From the NCBI GenBank assembly GCA_052117605.1, contig JBQKIT010000001.1: a DNA stretch of 64,000 nt; one strand, 5' to 3'. This document shows, piece by piece, positions 35,878 through 44,872 of this stretch. The notes under the pieces are model-generated. The model searched no databases. It saw only the letters and a list, made by a program, of their open reading frames with translations, and was not told the DNA's origin. This DNA comes from CAG-791 sp000431495. GTDB taxonomy: Bacteria; Bacillota; Clostridia; Lachnospirales; Lachnospiraceae. Both the position numbers and the translations under genes were made by a program. How positions within the stretch are numbered: position 1 is the stretch's first letter; every line of letters starts with the position of its first letter.

Positions 35878-36882
35878 TTGAACAAAGATAAGACGGACGG
35901 CCTGACGGTGGATGCGGTAATTCCAACCTTTCAACCGGGAAAGAGGCTGATCGGAATTCTGGAATGCCTGGAGAAGCAGACACTGCCGGTGCGATGCGTA
36001 CGAATCATCAATTCCGGACGGGATGGCTTCCGACTGTTTCTTGAGGAAGCGCATCTTACGGAACAGCAGTTCCTGGAAAGCTATCCGTTTGTTTTGCTGA
36101 AGCACATTCCGAAGGAAGAATTTGACCATGGAAGAACAAGAAGCAAGGGCTTTGCGGCATGCATCGGAGCAGATTATGTTCTGGCAATGACGCAGGATGC
36201 TCTCCCTGCGGATGAGATGCTGGTGGAGAGGCTTGTACGTCCTCTCACGGAGAATGCGGATATTGCAGTCAGCTATGCAAGACAGCTTTCGAATCCGGAT
36301 GCCTCCTGCGAGGAACGCATCTCCAGAAATTTTAATTACCCGGCACAGTCCATGATCAAGAGTGAGGAGGACACCGGGAGACTCGGAATCAAGGCTTATT
36401 TCTGCTCCAATGTCTGTGCGATGTATCGGAGAGCAACCTGGGAGCAGCTCGGAGGTTTTCCGGAGCATGCTATTTTTAATGAAGATATGGTCTATGCGGG
36501 AGGAGCCCTTCAGGCGGGATACCGGATTGCCTACGTGGCGGATGCATGTGTGTATCATTCGCACTCTTATACGGCAGCGCAGCAGTTCCACCGGAATTTT
36601 GATCTTGGAGTTTCCCAGGCACAGAATCCGCAGATTTTTGCAAGGTTTTCTTCTGAAGGAGAGGGCATGCAATATGTGAAGGCGGTGATCAGACAGATGC
36701 GTAAGGAGAAGAAGGCGGGAGAGATTCTCGGCTTTGTGCTTCGTTGTGCAGCAAGATTTGCCGGCTATCGGATGGGAAAAGCCTATGAGCACCTTCCGGA
36801 GAAGCTGATTCTGCGTTTTACATCCAATCGGGGCTTCTGGATACAGCAGAAACAGGCACGGCTTAGTACCTGGCGGGAATAA
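35878..36882 (+). CDS. Family 2 glycosyltransferase (rhamnosyltransferase-like)
   Basis: A 334-residue GT2: DAVIPTFQPGKRLIGILECL, IINSGRDGF, FDHGRTRSKGF, TQDALPADEM in place of the DxD motif, FCSNVCAMYRRATWEQLGGFPE and IFNEDMVYAGGALQAGYRI. The FDHGxTR and QDA marks are those of the RfbN/WsaF-like rhamnosyltransferase branch. Start is TTG at 35878 with only a weak purine stretch upstream; no later ATG keeps the first beta strand. It has its own extended -10 promoter and is followed by glmS after 65 bp. Confidence 0.86.
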   Translation: MNKDKTDGLTVDAVIPTFQPGKRLIGILECLEKQTLPVRCVRIINSGRDGFRLFLEEAHLTEQQFLESYPFVLLKHIPKEEFDHGRTRSKGFAACIGADYVLAMTQDALPADEMLVERLVRPLTENADIAVSYARQLSNPDASCEERISRNFNYPAQSMIKSEEDTGRLGIKAYFCSNVCAMYRRATWEQLGGFPEHAIFNEDMVYAGGALQAGYRIAYVADACVYHSHSYTAAQQFHRNFDLGVSQAQNPQIFARFSSEGEGMQYVKAVIRQMRKEKKAGEILGFVLRCAARFAGYRMGKAYEHLPEKLILRFTSNRGFWIQQKQARLSTWRE

Positions 36883-36947
36883 GGGACAGATCCGTACGGA
36901 GATGTCCTGATTACAGAGCCGCACAGATGGCGGCAGGAGGTAAATGA

Positions 36948-38789
36948 ATGTGTGGAATTGTCGGATATGTAGGTAAGAAACAGGCGGCACCGATTCTTCT
37001 GGACGGTTTGTCCAAGCTGGAATATCGTGGCTATGATTCTGCAGGACTCGCGGTTCGTTCAGACAGCGGGAACTTCGAAATTGTAAAAGCCAAGGGAAGG
37101 CTGAAGGTCCTTGAGGAGAAAACAAACAACGGCCTTTCGGTAGAGGGCTGCTGCGGAATCGGGCACACACGCTGGGCAACACACGGAGAACCCAGTGAGA
37201 ACAATGCGCATCCGCACGTCAGCAATGATAAGACGGTTGTCGGCGTTCACAACGGCATTATTGAGAACTACCAGGATGTCAAGAACAAGCTGCTGCGCCA
37301 TAACTATCATTTCTATTCCGACACGGATACCGAGGTGGTCATCAATCTGATTGAGTTCTATATGAAGAAGTACAATCTCGGACCGATCCATGCAATTTCG
37401 CATATGATGATGCGCGTGCGGGGTACCTACGCTCTGGCCATTATGATCAAGGATTATCCGGGCAAAATTTTTGTCGCAAGAAAGGATGCGCCGATGGTCA
37501 TCGGTGTCGGGGACGGAGAATCCTATCTTGCATCGGATGTTCCGGCCATTCTGAAATACACCCGGACGGTGTATTACATTGACAATATGGAGGTAGGCGT
37601 CCTCGAGACGGACAAGATCACCTTCTATAACATTGACCAGGAAGAAATTGAGAAAACACCCACACAGGTACAGATGGATGCAGAGGCGGCGGAGAAGGGC
37701 GGATATCCGCATTTTATGTTGAAAGAGATTCATGAACAGCCTCGTGCGGTGAAGGACACAATCCATTCGATGATCGGTGAGGACGGCAGAATTGATCTTG
37801 AGAAAACCGGTCTTACGGAGGAGATGCTCCGGGAGCTGAATCAGATCTATATCATCGGCTGCGGCTCTGCCCATCACGTAGGAGTTGCGATCCAGTATGT
37901 GATTGAGGATCTTGCAAGGTGCCAGGTTCGAATTGAACTGGCTTCGGAATTCCGTTACCGGAACCCTCTCATTGCGCCGAACAGCATGGCGATCATTATC
38001 AGTCAGTCCGGAGAGACTGCGGATTCTCTGGCGGCACTTCGCCTTGCCAAAGCCAATGGAATGAAGACTCTGGCAATCGTCAATGTAGTGGGCTCTTCCA
38101 TTGCAAGAGAGGCGGATCACGTCCTGTATACGCTTGCGGGACCGGAGATCGCAGTTGCCACAACCAAGGCCTACAGCACACAGCTTGTTGCAGGCTATGT
38201 TCTTGCCGTAGCACTTGCGGCTGCAAAGGGTACGATTGATGAGGAGAAGGAAGCTGCACTGATTGAAGAAATCTGTGCGCTTCCGGACAAGATCGAGCAC
38301 GCGCTGGAGGATAAGGAACGAATCCAGTGGTTTGCAGCGAAACGCAGCAATGCAAAGGACATTTTCTTCATCGGACGCGGAATCGATTATGCGATTTCGC
38401 TGGAGGGCTCGCTGAAGCTCAAGGAGATCAGCTACATTCATTCAGAGGCCTATGCTGCCGGAGAACTCAAGCATGGGACCATCTCGCTGATTGAAGACGG
38501 AACGCTTGTTGTCGGTGTACTGACACAGCCGGATCTGTTCGAGAAGACCGTCAGCAACATGGTAGAGGTGAAGAGCCGGGGCGGATATCTGATGGGGTTG
38601 ACCACGTATGGAAATTATGCCATCGAGGATACGGCGGATTTCACCGTGTACATTCCGAAAACCGATCCGCATTTCGCAACCAGTGTCGCGATTATTCCGC
38701 TGCAGCTGCTGGCGTATTACGTCAGCGTGTCCAAGGGACTGGATGTGGACAAACCGCGGAATCTGGCGAAGTCGGTAACAGTGGAGTAA
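36948..38789 (+). CDS. glmS: Glutamine-fructose-6-phosphate aminotransferase (isomerizing)
   Basis: Makes glucosamine-6-phosphate, the first step to UDP-GlcNAc for wall and glycan. The 613-residue protein starts MCGIVGYVG with the catalytic Cys2 of the glutaminase domain (about 1-240; GHTRWATHGEPSENNAHPH). Two SIS domains follow (about 290-420 and 460-600), with ISQSGETADSL and the C-terminal DKPRNLAKSVTVE that ends all GlmS proteins. GGCAGGAGG precedes the ATG at 36948. No glmS ribozyme is evident in the 65-bp gap upstream. Confidence 0.97.
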   Translation: MCGIVGYVGKKQAAPILLDGLSKLEYRGYDSAGLAVRSDSGNFEIVKAKGRLKVLEEKTNNGLSVEGCCGIGHTRWATHGEPSENNAHPHVSNDKTVVGVHNGIIENYQDVKNKLLRHNYHFYSDTDTEVVINLIEFYMKKYNLGPIHAISHMMMRVRGTYALAIMIKDYPGKIFVARKDAPMVIGVGDGESYLASDVPAILKYTRTVYYIDNMEVGVLETDKITFYNIDQEEIEKTPTQVQMDAEAAEKGGYPHFMLKEIHEQPRAVKDTIHSMIGEDGRIDLEKTGLTEEMLRELNQIYIIGCGSAHHVGVAIQYVIEDLARCQVRIELASEFRYRNPLIAPNSMAIIISQSGETADSLAALRLAKANGMKTLAIVNVVGSSIAREADHVLYTLAGPEIAVATTKAYSTQLVAGYVLAVALAAAKGTIDEEKEAALIEEICALPDKIEHALEDKERIQWFAAKRSNAKDIFFIGRGIDYAISLEGSLKLKEISYIHSEAYAAGELKHGTISLIEDGTLVVGVLTQPDLFEKTVSNMVEVKSRGGYLMGLTTYGNYAIEDTADFTVYIPKTDPHFATSVAIIPLQLLAYYVSVSKGLDVDKPRNLAKSVTVE

Positions 38790-38796
38790 GACACTC

Positions 38797-38818
38797 GGAA
38801 ACGGCTGATGCCGTTTCC
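38797..38818 (+). terminator. Hairpin after glmS
   Basis: Perfect 9-bp stem (38797-38805 with 38810-38818), loop TGAT, 8 bp after glmS. The following bases are only T/C-rich, so termination may be partial. Confidence 0.5.
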
Positions 38819-38863
38819 TCCTGTTTCCGGCAGACCGGAAAATTTAAAAGGAGCAGAGAAAAT

Positions 38864-39514
38864 ATGGATTTAAGAGCAGGCGGAGAAGGTGCGGACAGCT
38901 ACGAAGAGGTCATGCTGATTTATAACGGAGCACTTCGTCAGATTCAGACCAAGCTCAGCATTCTGAATGATGAGTTCCAGCATGTGCACAATTACAATCC
39001 GATTGAGCATATCAAGGCGAGACTGAAGACACCGGAGAGCATTGTCAACAAGCTTAAGCGCCATGGGTATCCGTCTACACTGGAGAACATGGTGAAGTAC
39101 TGCAATGACATTGCCGGGGTGCGTGTCATCTGTGATTTCACGTCGGATATCTATAAAATTGCGGATATGATCAGCAATCAGAGCGACATCCGTGTGCTCG
39201 CGATCAAGGATTATCTGGCTAATCCGAAGCCAAGCGGCTACAAGAGCTATCACATGATTGTCACAGTGCCGGTTTATCTGTCGGACCGGATCGTGGACAC
39301 AAAGGTGGAAATTCAGATCCGGACGATTGCCATGGATTTCTGGGCCAGCCTGGAGCATAAGATTCAATATAAATTTACCGGAGATGTTCCCTCGGGAATT
39401 GCGGAGGAGCTGCTGGAATGCGCGAAGATGGTTTCCAATCTGGACGAGAAGATGCTGCTTCTGAATAATGAGATTCAGGAATTCCAGGTGGAAGAGGACT
39501 CACAGACGAAGTAA
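38864..39514 (+). CDS. Small alarmone synthetase (RelQ/YjbM-like GTP pyrophosphokinase)
   Basis: Makes (p)ppGpp from ATP and GTP/GDP. The 216-residue protein has only the synthetase domain: KLKRHGYPS, NDIAGVRVICDF, PKPSGYKSYHMIV and EIQIRTIAMDFWASLEHKIQYK, which supply the nucleotide- and metal-binding residues. There is no HD hydrolase, TGS or ACT domain, so it is a small alarmone synthetase rather than Rel. AAAAGGAGCAG precedes the ATG. It stands alone between a hairpin after glmS and a terminator. Confidence 0.93.
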   Translation: MDLRAGGEGADSYEEVMLIYNGALRQIQTKLSILNDEFQHVHNYNPIEHIKARLKTPESIVNKLKRHGYPSTLENMVKYCNDIAGVRVICDFTSDIYKIADMISNQSDIRVLAIKDYLANPKPSGYKSYHMIVTVPVYLSDRIVDTKVEIQIRTIAMDFWASLEHKIQYKFTGDVPSGIAEELLECAKMVSNLDEKMLLLNNEIQEFQVEEDSQTK

Positions 39515-39542
39515 ACAGAAAAACGGAATAAAAAAGAGGAGT

Positions 39543-39573
39543 GCCCGGACGCCTTTCAGCGCCCGGGCTTATT
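39543..39573 (+). terminator. Rho-independent terminator after the alarmone synthetase gene
   Basis: GC-rich stem (GCCCGG...CCGGGC with inner pairs, 39543-39568) followed by TTATT. Located 28 bp after the stop. Confidence 0.65.
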
Positions 39574-39731
39574 ATGAAAAAATTATCAAACTGTTGATTG
39601 ATTTGATGATTCTAATATAGCAGATAATTATGAACAAAATATGAACAAGTCTTGAATATATGTAAATTCTGTCCAAATATATGAAGGAACAGATACGAAT
39701 ACGGGGCAATGTGACGAGAAGCGGCAGGACG
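39574..39731. other. AT-rich intergenic stretch, no gene seen
   Basis: About 160 bases, clearly richer in A/T than the surroundings, between a terminator and a putative promoter. Short minus-strand frames (60-70 codons) cross it but have no ribosome sites or recognisable product. Confidence 0.6.
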
Positions 39732-39759
39732 TTGTTCGTTGTAAAAAAGGAGTGATAAT
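39732..39759 (+). promoter_or_regulatory. Putative promoter of the coiled-coil/M23 gene pair
   Basis: TTGTTC (39732-39737) and GATAAT (39754-39759), 16-bp spacer, 77 bp upstream of the ATG at 39836. Confidence 0.4.
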
Positions 39760-39835
39760 GGTATCATGATTCTGTTTAGCACATGCTGAACAGATACCGG
39801 ATATGAAATCATTCCAACTCAGAAGGGGTTGTATC

Positions 39836-40528
39836 ATGAGCGATCAGTTTATGCAGGAAGTACAGGAAGAGGAGCATTCCATCGAGGATCTGGAGAGAAA
39901 GATCTCGCAGGGAACCGGCATCGGCGAGGCAGCGGCAGATGACATGATCCGCGCCAATGAGGAGGCGCAGGCCATTGAGGTGGATACATTGAAGGATACG
40001 GTTCTGGCGTACCAGAGACAGATTGAGGAACTGAAGGAGCTCTACGATAAGAATCGTGTGCTGGTGGACGAGATGCGCAAGATGAGCGTTGAGACCACAA
40101 AGGATGTGCAGGATGTGATGAAGGCATCGGCACAGGCGCTGTCGGATAACAGCAATGCGCTGCGTGATGTGGACTTTGGCAAGATGCAGGAGGATTCCAG
40201 AAAGAGTACCGAGGAAGCCTCGAAGAAGCTCGAAGAAAGGCTCACGGAATCCATTGAGCAGTCTCAGCAGAAAATTGCCGATCTTCTGCAGCAGTCGGAT
40301 GATTTTTCCCATAAAGAAAATGTACGGGTTTACCGCAATGTACAGGCGGCCGTGGAACAGCTTCTGAAGAAGCAGACCGAGGATCTCAAGGAGAAGCTGG
40401 ATGAGGAGAAGCAGCCTTCCGGGGCAGCGGTAAGCGGCGTTCAGATTGCAACACTTGTCGCTGTTCTGGCAGGGGTGATTCTGGAAGCTCTGCATGCCTT
40501 TGGTGTATTATCGATGTTCTTCGGATGA
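39836..40528 (+). CDS. Tail-anchored coiled-coil protein of unknown function
   Basis: A 230-residue protein not assigned to a named family. Residues 10-195 are highly charged and helical, with heptad-like stretches (DTLKDTVLAYQRQIEELKELYDK region, EASKKLEERLTESIEQSQQKIADLL). Residues 203-228 form a single hydrophobic helix at the very C-terminus (IATLVAVLAGVILEALHAFGV). There is no signal peptide, so the bulk is cytoplasmic and the protein is tail-anchored. It lies 8 bp before an M23/LysM wall peptidase gene, so it may link a cytoplasmic partner to wall remodelling; this is inference. The ATG at 39836 follows AGAAGGGG. Confidence 0.75.
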   Translation: MSDQFMQEVQEEEHSIEDLERKISQGTGIGEAAADDMIRANEEAQAIEVDTLKDTVLAYQRQIEELKELYDKNRVLVDEMRKMSVETTKDVQDVMKASAQALSDNSNALRDVDFGKMQEDSRKSTEEASKKLEERLTESIEQSQQKIADLLQQSDDFSHKENVRVYRNVQAAVEQLLKKQTEDLKEKLDEEKQPSGAAVSGVQIATLVAVLAGVILEALHAFGVLSMFFG

Positions 40529-40536
40529 TGCGGTAG

Positions 40537-42105
40537 ATGATTCGTCATAATGGTAAGAAAACTGAATTCTGGTTTCTGACCGTATCTGCCTTTGTTCTAT
40601 GCGTCGCGCTTTTCCTGTTCCCCGATTATGTTCCGCTTGGAAAAGGGGACGATAACATGTTTACCGTGTCCTTAAACGGAGAAGAGGTCGGTGTAACTGC
40701 TTCGGAAGAAGAGGCCAGAGAGTGCTTCCGGATGGCTCGCCGTGAGATTGCGCAGACCAGTGACATCCCGCTGTTTATCGATGCAAATCTGGAAATCACA
40801 GGAGAGCATGTCAACTGGGGGAAGACGGACAGCGAGCGCGATATTGTGGATCAGATGAAGATCATTCTTTCGAAGCATGAGCTTCTGACGCTGCAGCATT
40901 GCTATTCTGTGAAGATCGGTGAGTATATCTTCAACATGGCCTCTGCGGACGACATCAAGTCACTTCTGAATGAGGTTCTGGAGCAATATGATCCGGAACG
41001 GGATTATATTGTTCGTGTACGGACAGATACAGAGCGCGAGGTGAATGCGCTGACCTATGAGGTCCTGACGACCAGTGAACAGGCGAAGCAGGAGGAGAAG
41101 CAGAATCAGCTTCCGGCAGCCGGCATTGAACAGGCTTTTTCCAGACTGTTTGAGGATGTAAAGCCTGCGGTCGGCAAGGATTTTGAAGACTATATTCTGG
41201 GTCTCCAGAAGATCGATTTTGGCGAGAAAATAGAAATATCGGAGACCTACCTTCCGTCCAACCTGGTGGCATCTCTGGATGAAGCAAAGGCGGACGTGAC
41301 GGGAGAGGTTGCCAAGGATGCAGTCTGTGAAGTGGCGGCAGGAGATACACTTTCCGGCATTGCATCCAGGTACGGACTGACGACACAGGAGCTGATTGCG
41401 GTGAACAATCTTTCCGGTGAGGATGCTGTTATACGCCCCGGTGATGTTCTGAGTGTCAAGGTGGCAGAGCCGAAGCTGACGGTGCTGTATACCAATCAGG
41501 AATACTACGAGGAAGATTATAAGGCGGATACCATTTATAAGGAAAACAGCGAATGGTACACGAACAAGTCGCAGGTGATCCAGACGGGAAGTCCCGGACA
41601 CCGGCGCGTCATTGCTCTGGTGAATTATCGGGACGATGCTGTACAGAGCCGTGAAATTGTGAAGCAGGAAACCACGGTGGAGGCGGTTCCGGAGATCATT
41701 GAGGTCGGGACCAAGAATCCGCCGACCTATATCTGGCCGGTATATGGACGGCTTTCTTCCGGATTCGGAGGACGTAAGGCGCCGAAGGCGGGGGCAAGTA
41801 CCTATCATAAAGGAATTGATATCGCAGTTGCGACAGGAACCTCTGTCATGGCAACGAGCGGCGGAAAGGTGACCGCTGCCGGCTGGCAGTCCGGATACGG
41901 ATATGTGGTTTATATTGATCACGGCGGCGGAGTTACTTCACGGTACGGACACCTCTCCAAGGTTCTGGTGAAGGTCGGACAGTCGGTATCACAGGGCGAT
42001 GTGATTGCGCGTTCGGGAAATACGGGCAACAGCACCGGGCCGCATCTGCATTTTGAGATTCGGGTGAACGGAAACGCCGTGAGTCCGCTCAGCTATTTGA
42101 ACTGA
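40537..42105 (+). CDS. M23 family metallopeptidase with LysM and G5 domains
   Basis: A secreted or membrane-anchored peptidoglycan endopeptidase. 522 residues: N-terminal membrane helix (about 11-30), a 230-residue helical/unknown part, a LysM domain (about 264-310; VAAGDTLSGIASRYGLTTQEL), a G5 domain (about 348-395; ETTVEAVPEIIEVGT) and a C-terminal M23 domain (about 405-522) with its zinc ligands in YHKGIDIA and HLHFEIRVNG. The full catalytic set is present, so it should be active. Start is the ATG at 40537, 8 bp after the coiled-coil gene. It could act in cell separation or sporulation-like wall changes. Confidence 0.93.
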   Translation: MIRHNGKKTEFWFLTVSAFVLCVALFLFPDYVPLGKGDDNMFTVSLNGEEVGVTASEEEARECFRMARREIAQTSDIPLFIDANLEITGEHVNWGKTDSERDIVDQMKIILSKHELLTLQHCYSVKIGEYIFNMASADDIKSLLNEVLEQYDPERDYIVRVRTDTEREVNALTYEVLTTSEQAKQEEKQNQLPAAGIEQAFSRLFEDVKPAVGKDFEDYILGLQKIDFGEKIEISETYLPSNLVASLDEAKADVTGEVAKDAVCEVAAGDTLSGIASRYGLTTQELIAVNNLSGEDAVIRPGDVLSVKVAEPKLTVLYTNQEYYEEDYKADTIYKENSEWYTNKSQVIQTGSPGHRRVIALVNYRDDAVQSREIVKQETTVEAVPEIIEVGTKNPPTYIWPVYGRLSSGFGGRKAPKAGASTYHKGIDIAVATGTSVMATSGGKVTAAGWQSGYGYVVYIDHGGGVTSRYGHLSKVLVKVGQSVSQGDVIARSGNTGNSTGPHLHFEIRVNGNAVSPLSYLN

Positions 42106-42117
42106 GTGGGGTCACGA

Positions 42118-42252
42118 ATGGCTGAAATACGGGGATTGCTTGACGGAAGGCCGGATGGGGAGTATCCTTATACGGCGTTGTGCCTGCTTGTTCCGCATAC
42201 GATTTTTTACGTATTTCAGGATTCGGGCGGAAGAGACAGTAATCATTTATGA
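42118..42252 (+). CDS. Possible 44-residue small protein
   Basis: A short frame from ATG (42118) to TGA (42250-42252) with GTGGGG upstream, 12 bp after the M23 gene. The product begins MAEIRGLLDGRPDGEYPYT and has a hydrophobic middle. I do not recognise it. It could equally be leader sequence of the murA message. Confidence 0.25.
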   Translation: MAEIRGLLDGRPDGEYPYTALCLLVPHTIFYVFQDSGGRDSNHL

Positions 42253-42306
42253 AGAAGAAAGGCACGGAGCCTTGTGCTTCCGAGAGCCTGTTTAGGAGAA
42301 CAGTGC

Positions 42307-43617
42307 ATGCTGCATTACGTTGTGAAAGGCGGGACGCCTCTTTGCGGAGAGGTTGAGATCGGGGGAGCGAAGAACGCTGCTCTTGCGATTGTTGCGGCCT
42401 CTATCATGGCAGATGAGCCTGTTACAATTGAAAATGTTCCGGATGTGTCGGATATTCGCGCTATCACCGGAGCGATTGCGGAGATCGGCGGTGTTGTAGA
42501 GCACCCGGATCCGCATACCTATGTAATCAACGGCGCCTTCATTAAGGATGAGCCGGTGGATACGGAGGCTGTTCGTAAGATTCGCGGGTCCTACTATCTG
42601 ATCGGCGCGCTTCTTGGCAAGTACAAGAAGGCGGAGGTGGCGCTTCCGGGTGGCTGTAATATCGGACTGCGTCCGATTGATCAGCACATCAAGGGGTTCC
42701 GCGCGCTTGGAGCCGATGTTCGGGTGGCATCTCCCGGCATGGTGGTTGCGAAGGCAGACGAGCTGCTTGGAAGCCATATCTATATGGATGTGGTATCTGT
42801 GGGGGCAACCATTAACGTGGTCATGGCAGCCGCGCTTGCCAGGGGCAATACCATCATTGAGAATGCGGCGAAGGAGCCTCATGTTGTGGATCTTGCCAAC
42901 TTCCTGAACAGCATGGGAGCCCGCATCAAGGGTGCCGGTACCGATGTCATCCGTATCAAGGGTGTGGAGAAGCTGCATGGGACCACGTATTCCATCATTC
43001 CGGATCAGATTGAAGCAGGAACCTATATGTACGCCGCTGCTGCGACGCATGGAGATGTCACGATTACCAATGTCATTCCGAAGCATCTGGAGTCTCTGAC
43101 AGCCAAGCTCCTTGAGATCGGCTGCGAAATTATCGAATCCGATGATTCTGTCAGAGTTGTGGCGAAGAGAAGACTGGATCACACGAACGTAAAGACGCTT
43201 CCTTATCCGGGCTACCCTACGGACATGCAGCCTCAGATCAGCGTTCTTCTTGGTCTCTCCAACGGGACCAGCATTGTGACAGAGAGCATTTTTGAGAACC
43301 GCTTTAAGTATGTGGATGAGCTGACGAAGATGGGGGCCTCCATCCGCGTAGAGGGCAACACTGCCATCATCGACGGAGTGGCATCCTACAGCGGTGCCAA
43401 TCTGAATGCGCCGGATCTTCGTGCCGGAGCTGCGCTGGTTGCGGCGGCGCTTGCCGCAAACGGCTACTCGGAGATTTACGACATTCACTACATTGAGCGT
43501 GGATACGAGCGGTTTCCGGAAAAGCTTCGCGCACTGGGTGCCTGCATTGCCAAGGTGGATTCCGCGGATGAAGAGCGAAGAGCGGTCAATGAATTCAATC
43601 TGCGGATTGTCGGATAA
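42307..43617 (+). CDS. murA: UDP-N-acetylglucosamine 1-carboxyvinyltransferase
   Basis: Catalyses the first committed step of peptidoglycan synthesis, adding enolpyruvate to UDP-GlcNAc. 436 residues from the ATG at 42307, which follows AGGAGA; an upstream in-frame start at 42274 lacks a good site. The fold marks are GGAKNAALAIVAA near the N-terminus, the catalytic cysteine in LPGGCNIGLRPIDQHIKG (about residue 118, fosfomycin-sensitive type) and PDLRAGAALVAAALAA near the C-terminus. Gram-positives often have two MurA genes; which one this is cannot be told. Confidence 0.96.
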   Translation: MLHYVVKGGTPLCGEVEIGGAKNAALAIVAASIMADEPVTIENVPDVSDIRAITGAIAEIGGVVEHPDPHTYVINGAFIKDEPVDTEAVRKIRGSYYLIGALLGKYKKAEVALPGGCNIGLRPIDQHIKGFRALGADVRVASPGMVVAKADELLGSHIYMDVVSVGATINVVMAAALARGNTIIENAAKEPHVVDLANFLNSMGARIKGAGTDVIRIKGVEKLHGTTYSIIPDQIEAGTYMYAAAATHGDVTITNVIPKHLESLTAKLLEIGCEIIESDDSVRVVAKRRLDHTNVKTLPYPGYPTDMQPQISVLLGLSNGTSIVTESIFENRFKYVDELTKMGASIRVEGNTAIIDGVASYSGANLNAPDLRAGAALVAAALAANGYSEIYDIHYIERGYERFPEKLRALGACIAKVDSADEERRAVNEFNLRIVG

Positions 43618-43628
43618 TGTCGGGACGC

Positions 43629-43657
43629 TTTACAAGTGTGCAGACGGCTGTTACAAT
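43629..43657 (+). promoter_or_regulatory. Promoter of the FMN riboswitch-ribU transcript
   Basis: TTTACA (43629-43634) and TACAAT (43652-43657) with a 17-bp spacer, each one base from consensus, ending about 35 bp upstream of the riboswitch. Confidence 0.6.
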
Positions 43658-43692
43658 AATCCGTGCAACTGAATATCAATATTTGCTGAATG

Positions 43693-43820
43693 TTTTTCAG
43701 GGCAGGGTGCAATTCCCTACTGGCGGTACAGTCCGCGACCCTGCGGCGTCAGAAGCTGACGGTGCAGGCTGATTCGGTGCAAGTCCGAAACCAACAGTAC
43801 AGTCTGGATGGAAGAAGAAT
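43693..43820 (+). ncRNA. FMN riboswitch (RFN element)
   Basis: The conserved RFN blocks are present in order: AGGGCAGGGTGCAATTCCC, TACTGGCGGTA, AGTCCGCGACC, a variable hairpin, GATTCGGTGCAAGTCCGAAACC and CAACAGTACAGTCTGGATGG, followed by GAAGAAGA that can pair with the TTTTTC start to close P1. It precedes an intrinsic terminator and a riboflavin-transporter-like gene, so it should switch transcription off when FMN is plentiful. Confidence 0.95.
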
Positions 43821-43892
43821 GATCAGGCAAGATGAGAGAAGGAAGCTCCGGATGAATCGGAGATGTCTTCGAAATCGATCTGTGAATGTACT

Positions 43893-43931
43893 GCCCTGTG
43901 TCCTCTGAGAAGAAGGACGCAGGGCTTTTTT
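43893..43931 (+). terminator. Riboswitch-controlled terminator
   Basis: 12-bp stem with one G-U pair (43893-43904 with 43914-43925), 9-base loop, then TTTTTT (43926-43931). Lies between the RFN element and ribU and is the likely off-state hairpin. Confidence 0.88.
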
Positions 43932-44060
43932 CTGTCAGAAGCCGGAAGAAGCCGGGAAACCGGAACAGGCATCGGACAGGTTGCGTTCATGGTCTCACCT
44001 TTCTGAACCGATGAAAAACCAGCAGGAGAGCCGCGGAGAATGCGGCAGAAAGGAAGAACC

Positions 44061-44729
44061 ATGACAGAACTCAGAGCAGAAAACACAGTAAAACGAAACG
44101 AGGAAGCAGCCGGAAAACCGGCAGGAAAGGCAGGAAGCGGATCGAAGGACCGCGTGCGTGTCATTACGGTAACCGGCGTTTTGTCTGCAGTTGCATTTCT
44201 TCTGCAGCTGATTGAGATTCCGCTCCCGATGCTGATGCCGACGTTCATCAAATTTGATTTCTCAGATCTTCCCGCACTGATCGGAAGCTTTGCGCTGGGA
44301 CCGGTCTGCGGCATTGTGATTGAGCTGATCAAGAATGTGCTTCATGCACTTCTTGCAACAGGCTCCTTTGGCGTAGGAGAGCTTTCAAACTTTGTCCTTG
44401 GAGCTGTTTTTGTCGGTGTTGCGGGCTGCATTTACCGCAGAAGCCGTTCGAAGAAGGGAGCGTTGATCGCATCGCTGGCAGGAGCCATTGTCATGGCGGT
44501 AATCTCCTTCCCGTCCAACCTGTTTATCGTTTATCCGGTGTATTATCAGTTCATGCCGGAGGAGACGATTCTGGCAGCGTATCAGACGATTCTTCCCGGG
44601 ATGAAGAGCGTCGCGGAGAGTCTTCTTGTGTTCAACGTGCCCTTTACCTTCGTCAAGGGAATTCTGGATGTTGCAATTACCTTTGCAGTTTACAAGAAGA
44701 TTTCTCCCATCCTCAAGGGAAATGACTGA
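44061..44729 (+). CDS. ribU: ECF transporter substrate-binding protein, riboflavin (RibU-like)
   Basis: The S component of an energy-coupling-factor transporter. 222 residues: a basic hydrophilic N-terminus (about 35), then six helices (VITVTGVLSAVAFLLQLIEIPLP; DFSDLPALIGSFALGPVCGIVIELIKN; a C-terminal KGILDVAITFAVYKKI). The pattern KFDFSDLPALIG is typical of RibU. The upstream FMN riboswitch supports riboflavin as the substrate. The ATG at 44061 follows AAAGGAAG; a frame start at 44040 is less likely. The shared ECF ATPases and T protein are not in the window. Confidence 0.93.
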   Translation: MTELRAENTVKRNEEAAGKPAGKAGSGSKDRVRVITVTGVLSAVAFLLQLIEIPLPMLMPTFIKFDFSDLPALIGSFALGPVCGIVIELIKNVLHALLATGSFGVGELSNFVLGAVFVGVAGCIYRRSRSKKGALIASLAGAIVMAVISFPSNLFIVYPVYYQFMPEETILAAYQTILPGMKSVAESLLVFNVPFTFVKGILDVAITFAVYKKISPILKGND

Positions 44730-44781
44730 GTGATTTTCCGGCTGCCGGAAGGTGGTAAACGGGAAGCAGAAAGTGTATGAT

Positions 44782-44815
44782 AAAGACCGTCGAAGCGACA
44801 GCTCCGGCGGTCTTT
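44782..44815 (+). terminator. Hairpin after ribU
   Basis: AAAGACCG (44782-44789) pairs with CGGTCTTT (44808-44815). The arm ends in TTT, giving a weak U-tract. It separates ribU from tsaE. Confidence 0.5.
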
Positions 44816-44872
44816 GCTTACTGCGAAGTCGAAAGAAACAGTAAGATTCTTGCTTAGGAAATGAGGAAGCAT

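Noticed and set aside
36883..36947. Possible glmS ribozyme upstream of glmS
   Set aside because: The gap is 65 bp, too short for the ribozyme, and no core sequence is seen.
34162..37182. 1006-codon minus-strand frame
   Set aside because: It spans the LCP, GT2 and start of glmS on the other strand, crosses a terminator, and codes a low-complexity Ile/Val-rich start from the repeat region. It is an antisense shadow.
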